Notes under the pieces: model-generated
Database searches by the model: none
The model's input: the letters and a program-made list of their open reading frames with translations, nothing else
Told to the model about the DNA's origin: nothing
Shown: one piece after another, positions 58,440-64,000 of the stretch
How positions within the stretch are numbered: position 1 is the stretch's first letter
Layout of the letters: each line of letters opens with the position of its first letter
Program-made: the position numbers and the translations under genes
DNA from: Odontomyia ornata
Taxonomy: Eukaryota > Arthropoda > Insecta > Diptera > Stratiomyidae
Assembly: GCA_963969285.1 (NCBI GenBank)
Contig: OZ017740.1
Span: 192,162,759 to 192,226,758, forward strand
DNA: 64,000 nt
Direction: 5' to 3'

Positions 58440-58648
58440 GAACAGACTATGTACAACGAATGTTGCCATTTATTATGCCGCTAATCCACTGGCTCCGATA
58501 AGCAACATACCTAGGGACCAGTTTGCAGCAGTTTACCCACCAGCAGGTGTGCCAACAATATACCCACCTTCAATGCCGTACCAGCCGTTTTAGCAGTACT
58601 GCAGTGTGCCAATGAATGTTCCCACCATTTGGCCGCAGAACTACCAAG
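58440..58648 (+). pseudogene. Boule (DAZ-family) exon fragment
   Basis: Between a TACTTAG acceptor and a CAAG/GTAATT donor, the frame reads TTNVAIYYAANPLAPISNIP, RDQFAAVYPPAGVPTIYPPS, then MPYQPF-stop-QYCSVPMN and VPTIWPQNYQ. From memory this closely matches the C-terminal region of fly Boule, a meiotic germline RNA-binding protein. The in-frame TAG (about 58591) sits where a Tyr codon is expected, and the RRM domain is absent nearby. The exon ends in phase 1. I call it a duplicated, degenerate exon; readthrough or assembly error is possible. Confidence 0.8.
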
Positions 58649-58749
58649 GTAATTAGATTTGCTTGTATAGATGATACGACAGTTAAATTGGAAACGTGGG
58701 ATACTTCCGGACAAGACAGGTATCACAGTTTAGCGCTAATGTATTATAG

Positions 58750-59471
58750 ATGAGCGCAGGCCACAACATGGATTTGTAAGAATTACCAGATTAACATTTG
58801 AACGACCTCCTGAACGATTACACAATGGCGATGTCGAAGCATTATTTTCTTTAATGGATTATGAATTTACTAGATCAATGTGGAATTATCCATTTCGAAT
58901 AACGTACCGATTAATACTACGTGAAAAAGAACTGCACTTTCGTATCGGTGTTTACAACCCTAGTAAGGACTTAACCTTTTCATTCAATGTACTCCTACAT
59001 ACCTACCTGAAGGTTCCCGATGTGCGCCAATGCCAAATAACAGGTTTACACGGTTGTAAATTTATTGATAAGACTAGAGATGGTGCTACCTACCAAGAAG
59101 GCCGTGAAGTAGTTACCATAGGCAAATGGACCCATAGAATATATCAACATACACCAACAGAACAATTTATTGCGAATGTTGTCTCCGGACGAAAGAGGAG
59201 GCTGCAAAAATACAATTTCCTCGACACAGTCATTTGGAATCCTTGGATAGACCAAGCCCGAGAGATAGCAGATTTTGGAGACGATGAATATCCAAATATG
59301 TTAGGCGTTGAAGCTGGACATGTTTCAACTCCAGTTATTCTGCTGCCTGGAACAGCCTTTGAACTAGCTAAACCCTACAGATTATTATCGAAGGTAACGT
59401 CAGTAGGAAATCAAAATGGAGTCACTAACCATCGAGAAAAAGGGGCGTTCAACCGAGCTAAAACGGATTAA
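58750..59471 (+). CDS. Glucose-6-phosphate 1-epimerase-like exon (partial)
   Basis: After an ATTATAG acceptor the frame reads DERRPQHGFVRITRLTFERP, FSLMDYEFTRSMWNYPFRIT, YRLILREKELHFRIGVYNPS, DVRQCQITGLHGCKFIDKTR, VIWNPWIDQAREIADFGDDE and MLGVEAGHVSTPVILLPGTA. This is the galactose-mutarotase-like core of cytosolic hexose-6-phosphate mutarotases, with the conserved His (QHGF) and Glu (VEAGH). The usual N-terminal ~90 residues (GGIP...FPQFG block) are missing. The C-terminus departs from the family after PGTAFE, possibly at a GGTAACG donor near 59391. Conservation suggests a recently functional paralogue; the first codon depends on splicing. Confidence 0.8.
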
Positions 59472-61149
59472 TTATAGATTTTGCAGTTTGTTGATTTCTA
59501 CGGTTCAACTTGGTACTGCAAACTGTCCGTATTCTTAAATCGTAAAACTCAACTATTTTTAAACTGAACTTGACTAGCTCATTGACTCGCTCCAAGGTCG
59601 GCTGATTCCTGATGGAAATCAACTATGACATTGTCAGCATACATAAATCGGAATACGTTTTTTTTATAACTTTTGAATATACCTAAGGGGAAAGCTGATT
59701 AATTAAATGCATGTTATAATTTAATCCCTCTACATGTTCTGGTGCTGGAACTTAATCATCAAGAGTTGAAATAATAGTCTATTCATTATTTAGAAAGCAA
59801 ATGGAAGCAACAATATGTGGTTAATAGAAGCAATAATATGTGGTTAATAGATAGATAAATGATCAGTTAAAACAAAGAAAAAATGAAAACTAGAAAAAAT
59901 TGAGGACAATAGGGTTTAAGTTGTACTGAAGAGCAAATAGTTAATTTCTATTGAACTGGACAGTCAATATAAATATAAAGAGATCTTAGGACAAAGAAAA
60001 TGGTGGTGAATCAGAACTCTCACTTAAATTTTGAAAGGAAAAATTAGCCTCCCTAATACTACACACCGCTAAAACGAAAAAAGAAAAAACTAAAACCACT
60101 CCGAACATAGATCGTATATTCTATTAATATAATTGCAATTGGCGAGAAAATTTAGGTTTGATTGTGTTATAATTAGTCACAGTTTTTTTGTGCCCGTTGA
60201 AGCTTTTAAAAGTGAAATGCTAGAGAATTCATTGTAGTGTAAATACGTAATGAAAAACGATTTAATATAAGAAATGCCCTGTTTTGAATAGTCGTAAATG
60301 TTTTAGAATACAACCTGCGTTGTATTCTTCCAATCGGCGCCTTTGAATATTTCACAAAATTCTGTTCATGCATTTGCTTAGGTAATTTGTATATATTATT
60401 TTGTATTGCCTATTCATAAAGTAGATTAAAAAAATTATTAACTGCACGTCTGAGAATGAGAACTTTATTAGCCCTGCACAAGTGTAATATCATCATGTTT
60501 GAATGCGAGGAATTAATCTTGAAAAGATCTCTTTCGATAAAATTTTAATACCATAGAAAGGTTTCTACCGAATCAACTGCAAAACTTCAGTGAGCTAATT
60601 GAGGCTTTCATTTTATAAAAAAAAGGAAAAAATCCCTAACATTCCTGCTGTATAAATATATTTTTTTGAAACTATTATCTTTCTATTCCTCTCTCTATCA
60701 GTCAATTTAATAGTGGAATGCACCCATTTCAATGATATTTTTTTCATTTCGGAATTAACTTAATACTTCAAGTCAACATCAATATCCCCACCAGTAATAA
60801 ATTCAATGGCGTGCTTTTCAAAAATTGTATATTTCTTTATTGTTAGCCTTTAATTTTGATAAAGTGAAAGAAATCAACTTCCTTTTGTTTCAAAAACACA
60901 ACAAAAAGAACATGTTAATTAAAACTGCAACTGCAACTTTGAATATGGTTAGGACAAAGGAAAAGAGAACAAGAATTAACTATTTAGATTTACTTGATAA
61001 TATTCAACAATTATTTTTATTATTAAATCACATTAAATTTTATGGTTTTCTTCCGTGATTGCTATGAAAATGGTGAACTGAAAGAAAATATTAAAACTTG
61101 AATAGAATTATTATAAAAAACTTAAAAGTTAAATCAGGGAATAAAAAAC
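59472..61149. other. AT-rich region, nothing recognised
   Basis: About 1.7 kb of A/T-rich DNA. A tandem of AGAAGCAATAATATGTGGTTAATAG-type words lies at about 59810-59850, and a 77-codon frame at 60825-61058 has no motif. Part of it may be the U3 of the G3 LTR, whose left boundary I could not locate. Confidence 0.4.
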
Positions 61150-61693
61150 CATGAATTGCTAACTAAAAACACGACTTTCCTTTCCAGTGGTTCTTCCTTT
61201 CAGCGGGAGGGTAGGGTTTGAGAAAATCCGCTAAAGTCAGTGTCGCGTCGCGTGCAGTATGCGGTGCCTTTGTTGTTTTGCCTTTTTATTAGAGTAGCTT
61301 TCGTCGGGTTGAGTTAACGTAGTATACTTTTCGGTACCGCGTCGGAAATTCGGGAACGCGAAGTAAAAATTAGATTTTGTTCTTTGACTGATTGATGAAG
61401 AAATACGGAGTAACGTAAAATAGGTTTCCTCTCCGTATGGGTTGTTTTGGTGACGCATTTGAAAACGGGCATGCATTGGTGGCTGAATATTGTAAATGAG
61501 CGTAATCCATTCGGAGACCCGCAACCGAAATCCTCTCCGATCTAGCTGGCCGACAAGCAGCCACCGCGTGAATGGATTACGGTGCACGGATTGGTTGACC
61601 GGTTGGTACCATCCGTTCGCATTACTCAGACTTAACGTCTGGAACCGATGAGAGGTCGGTCCCTCGTACGGGCGTAGCCTAAAAATCATTACA
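61150..61693 (+). repeat. G 5' LTR, copy G3 (right part; left boundary unknown)
   Basis: Homologous from TGAATTGCTAAC to AATCATTACA with 6240-6821 and with the reverse complement of 49925-50445, at roughly 75-80% identity by eye, so G3 is a diverged subfamily. It is followed by an intact PBS, so it is a 5' LTR. Confidence 0.8.
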
Positions 61694-61695
61694 AA

Positions 61696-61713
61696 TGGCG
61701 CCCAACGTGGGGC
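61696..61713 (+). promoter_or_regulatory. G3 primer-binding site (tRNA-Lys1,2 type)
   Basis: TGGCGCCCAACGTGGGGC lies two bases after the LTR end. It is a perfect match to the PBS used by tRNA-Lys1,2-primed retroelements. Confidence 0.92.
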
Positions 61714-62534
61714 CCAAGACATCCTAAGGGGATAAAAGATTCGCGTCTTCTGACGAGTTGGTCCTTTACGGAGGATGTAGGGTACTTCGGTACTCGAGCC
61801 TCACAAACAGGAGCAGTGGAGTTGTGTGATACACACTAGCAGTCGCTTCACGTGAGTTGTAGCTTCCGCTCTCCTTTGTTTGATTTTTTTTTCTTCGCGA
61901 CAGAATCCTTCCGATGTGTTGTCCCAGGCTAACCCCTGTAAAGACCTTCTATTTTCTTGATGGAACTGTCAGCCAGAGGGGGTTTCTCCTGTCGGCCTGG
62001 ACCCTCAAGAAAATAGAAGGCTACCTTGCCTTTATGTCGCGGAAGGATTCTACTTATTTCGTATACGTGATAGACGAGTGTATCGGTTCAACTTTCGGTG
62101 GCGTATGCTGGAGTTGCGGAGCCCGGAATGCTCCCACGCGTCGGGAATTTCGACCGCGTACAAAACTGTTACGGTAGCTCTACCACTTGTCTCGTCGAGT
62201 CAGTTAACGTAATTTAGAGACGATTTTTGTAATGTATGTGGGTATGGGGTTAAATTTTGTAAATCGGCCGAAAGCACCCTTTCTTCGGCAGACTACCACG
62301 CACTCTCATTTTCCTTTGGAGGAGTCGACTGCTGGAAAGGAAAGAGTGTATTAAATACATTTTTTTTTTCATTTTACACAAATAGCTCGCCACTATCGGC
62401 CACTGAATTAGTCTTAAGCGTGAATAGATATACATATATTTTACACATATAAAAGTAGGCGTAGTTTACATTTTTTTCTCTTTTTTCTCTATTTTAGTTA
62501 CACATAGCACCAACCACACACAGCAAAAACAAAC
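61714..62534 (+). promoter_or_regulatory. G3 leader with conserved stem-loop
   Basis: About 820 bp between PBS and the RING ORF. It contains the perfect 16-bp stem at 61945-61960/62005-62020 and a T-rich tract at 62360. Sequence around the stem is alignable with G2 (for example CTACCTTGCCTTTAT and GTACAAAACTGTTACGGTA). Frames at 61914-62177 are not shared with G2. Confidence 0.65.
61945..62020 (+). repeat. Conserved leader stem-loop, copy G3
   Basis: CCTTCTATTTTCTTGA pairs perfectly with 62005-62020 over a 44-nt loop. The loop has changed relative to G2 but both stem arms are unchanged. Confidence 0.85.
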
Positions 62535-62828
62535 ATGGCAACGAAGCGGACCCCAGATAAGCGTTGGACCAGATGCAAAACGGTCCAACCAGCTAACTGC
62601 GGGATCTGCTTTGAAGACGTAGTGGAGGGCGTACACAGCGTGCGATTGGAGTGCGGACACCTTTTCTATCGTGCCTGTGTCCAACAGCTCCTCCTAACGT
62701 CCGAGCTTTGCCCACTATGCCAGCGACCCATAGAGCGGACCGCCGTAGACGTCCCCTCGGAACGCCCGTCCCAACGCCTGGAGCAGTGGCGAAAAGGGTC
62801 CCAGATGCTGAACCACCCTAATCACTGA
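62535..62828 (+). CDS. RING-finger ORF upstream of gag (ORF0), copy G3
   Basis: Intact 97-codon frame. A RING-type zinc finger spans residues 22-62: Cys22-x2-Cys25, Cys40-x-His42, Tyr45-x2-Cys48, Cys59-x2-Cys62 (CGICFEDVVEG, LECGHLFYRAC, LCPLC). Tyr45 stands where RING domains have His or Cys; copy G2 has His. RING proteins are usually E3 ubiquitin ligases, so a role in ubiquitin-dependent handling of Gag or of a host factor is conceivable, but this is inference. The stop TGA (62826-62828) shares its A with the ATG of gag (TGATG). I know of no such ORF in the Ulysses/Osvaldo group. Confidence 0.85.
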   Translation: MATKRTPDKRWTRCKTVQPANCGICFEDVVEGVHSVRLECGHLFYRACVQQLLLTSELCPLCQRPIERTAVDVPSERPSQRLEQWRKGSQMLNHPNH

Positions 62829-64000
62829 TGGACTTGCAAGGAGCCGTGGGCGGTGAAATTCCTGCTGCAGTTGTTCCGGCCGAGGTTACACCCGCGTCTT
62901 CCACCCACTCCATTGACATCCTCGTGGCGTTGATGCGAGACATGTCTGAGAGGATTGGCAACTTGGAGGGAAGGCTCCAGAACCTCCCGATGAGCCAACC
63001 TCTCAGCCGCGTGAGAACTCCGCTTGGCTGGGAGCCCAATCCCAGTGTGGCTATGCCCCACTCTCGACCGGCTGATCAATGGACCCTACCTCCAAGGAAC
63101 TCGGGAATGGATCCCAGAGCTCCCGAGTATCGACCACGACACAGCACCGCACCTCCGTTGGTACCTCCAGTCCCCGAGGCAGTCCCTTACAGCAGGTCAA
63201 TCGAAGATGCGATTCCCCCCGGGAACGCATTGACACCTTTCCGAGACCCGACGGCTCGTATCATGGAGAGTTGGCGCCTGAACTTCTCGGGTTTCAACGC
63301 GTTGATATCAGCGGACCGGTTCCTTTTCAGGATTCAAGCGTTAGTATCCAGCACCCTGGGAGGTGATTTCTCAGCCTTCCTCCGGCATGCACACCTTTTG
63401 TTCAGCGGAGATGCTGCCGACTGGTACTGGAGCTTTAAGGAGTCGACACCACGTCCCACTTGGGATTCTTTCAGTGCAGCCTTCCGCAATCGATTTGATG
63501 ATGGCTTCACTGAAAGAGAACTAAGGGAACAGATAAAGAAACGGAAACAAGGCGCTCACGAACCGTTCGACCAGTACAACACAAGTATAGTGAGATTGAG
63601 CACTCGCTTACGAACAACCATGCCCGAGGACAAACTGGTAGAAATTATCAGAGAGAATATGCGTTGGGAGATTCAGAACAGCCTTCTGCATTTTCGCATC
63701 AACACCATACAGGGATTAGACCTCCATGCCCGTAGGCAAGAACAACTAGATGAGCGGCGGGGTACCTTCCGTCCACAACCTCGCATAACGGGACCAAATC
63801 CCCGAAATCGTCACACCGCGGAGTTGACGGCAGCAGACCACCTACTTGCTGACCCAGTACCAGTACCGAGGAGTGGAGCACCACAAGAGCTTGAGGACCC
63901 AGCAATGATTGATCGACCATCCCTTGAAGCAATTACAAGCCCGACGGTCTGTTGGAACTGCCGACAAACGGGGCGTCGGTTTTATGCATGTCCAGCGAAA
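62828..64000 (+). CDS. G3 gag, open to the window edge
   Basis: From ATG 62828 the frame is open for 391 codons to the edge. It contains MDLQGAVGGEIPAAV, a LMRDMSERIGNLEGRLQ helix, a Pro/Ser-rich linker, and a capsid-like core (SADRFLFRIQALVSSTLGG, GDAADWYWSFKESTPRPTW, FRNRFDDGFTERELREQIKK). The first zinc knuckle reads CWNCRQTGRRFYAC, with Arg where G2 has the canonical His. It was checked codon by codon with no stop, unlike G2. It may start by termination-reinitiation at the TGATG overlap. Confidence 0.88.
   Translation, partial: MDLQGAVGGEIPAAVVPAEVTPASSTHSIDILVALMRDMSERIGNLEGRLQNLPMSQPLSRVRTPLGWEPNPSVAMPHSRPADQWTLPPRNSGMDPRAPEYRPRHSTAPPLVPPVPEAVPYSRSIEDAIPPGNALTPFRDPTARIMESWRLNFSGFNALISADRFLFRIQALVSSTLGGDFSAFLRHAHLLFSGDAADWYWSFKESTPRPTWDSFSAAFRNRFDDGFTERELREQIKKRKQGAHEPFDQYNTSIVRLSTRLRTTMPEDKLVEIIRENMRWEIQNSLLHFRINTIQGLDLHARRQEQLDERRGTFRPQPRITGPNPRNRHTAELTAADHLLADPVPVPRSGAPQELEDPAMIDRPSLEAITSPTVCWNCRQTGRRFYACPAK

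Overview
The window looks like transposon-rich DNA of an insect, probably a fly or midge. It is AT-rich, has (TA)n and (TG)n microsatellites, and carries eukaryotic mobile elements: two Jockey-type LINEs, two R1-type LINEs, Gypsy-class LTR elements, a pogo/Tigger element, a P-element/THAP9-like relic and mariner-derived MITEs. The only recognisable host-gene sequence is at 58.4-59.5 kb: an exon fragment resembling the germline RNA-binding protein Boule, followed by an exon of a glucose-6-phosphate 1-epimerase-like protein. I see no rRNA, tRNA or CRISPR feature. Family names rest on recalled protein motifs. Element ends were set by comparing copies inside the window and by target-site duplications (TSDs).

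Layout. 1-3.6 kb: a long inverted-repeat element 'X', each arm carrying a nested mariner MITE. 3.6-6.8 kb: the 5' half of an LTR element 'E' (minus strand) inserted in part of a long LTR of a second family 'G'. 7.0-7.9 kb: a 5'-truncated R1 LINE. 8.1-15.7 kb: a decayed P-type transposase split by a full-length Jockey LINE (9987-15430, 13-bp TSD). 16.45-18.2 and 21.4-22.6 kb: more X copies, with unrecognised AT-rich DNA between them. 22.65-24.7 kb: the 3' half of E. 24.7-25.4 kb: more G LTR. 26.08-38.87 kb: an almost perfect 12.8-kb palindrome centred in (TA)n at about 32,424. Its arms hold a Tigger element, part of a TIR element and the 3' end of G. 38.9-49.9 kb: G gag-pol on the minus strand, split by a full-length R1 LINE (41962-47530, 12-bp TSD). 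49.9-57.7 kb: the G 5' LTR, split by a second Jockey LINE. 58-59.5 kb: host-gene fragments. 61.1 kb to the end: the LTR, leader, RING-finger ORF and open gag of another G copy on the plus strand.

How the pieces relate. The uninterrupted G LTR at 49.9-57.7 kb is an empty-site control for events in the other G LTR. It shows where E inserted (4-bp TSD AAGT), where a TACTACAGGAAGCCC-ended element inserted, and what order existed before the palindrome. The two E halves fit together at base resolution but lie 17 kb apart in opposite orientation, which implies an inversion or similar rearrangement bounded by X copies. The palindrome fits a replication fold-back in (TA)n followed by a jump back into the Tigger end.

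The least familiar biology is in family G. A small ORF with a RING-type zinc finger precedes gag, and in the plus-strand copy it ends in a TGATG stop/start overlap with the gag ATG. Its leader also carries a 16-bp perfect stem conserved between two diverged copies. Both reading frames are open in the copy at the right edge of the window.
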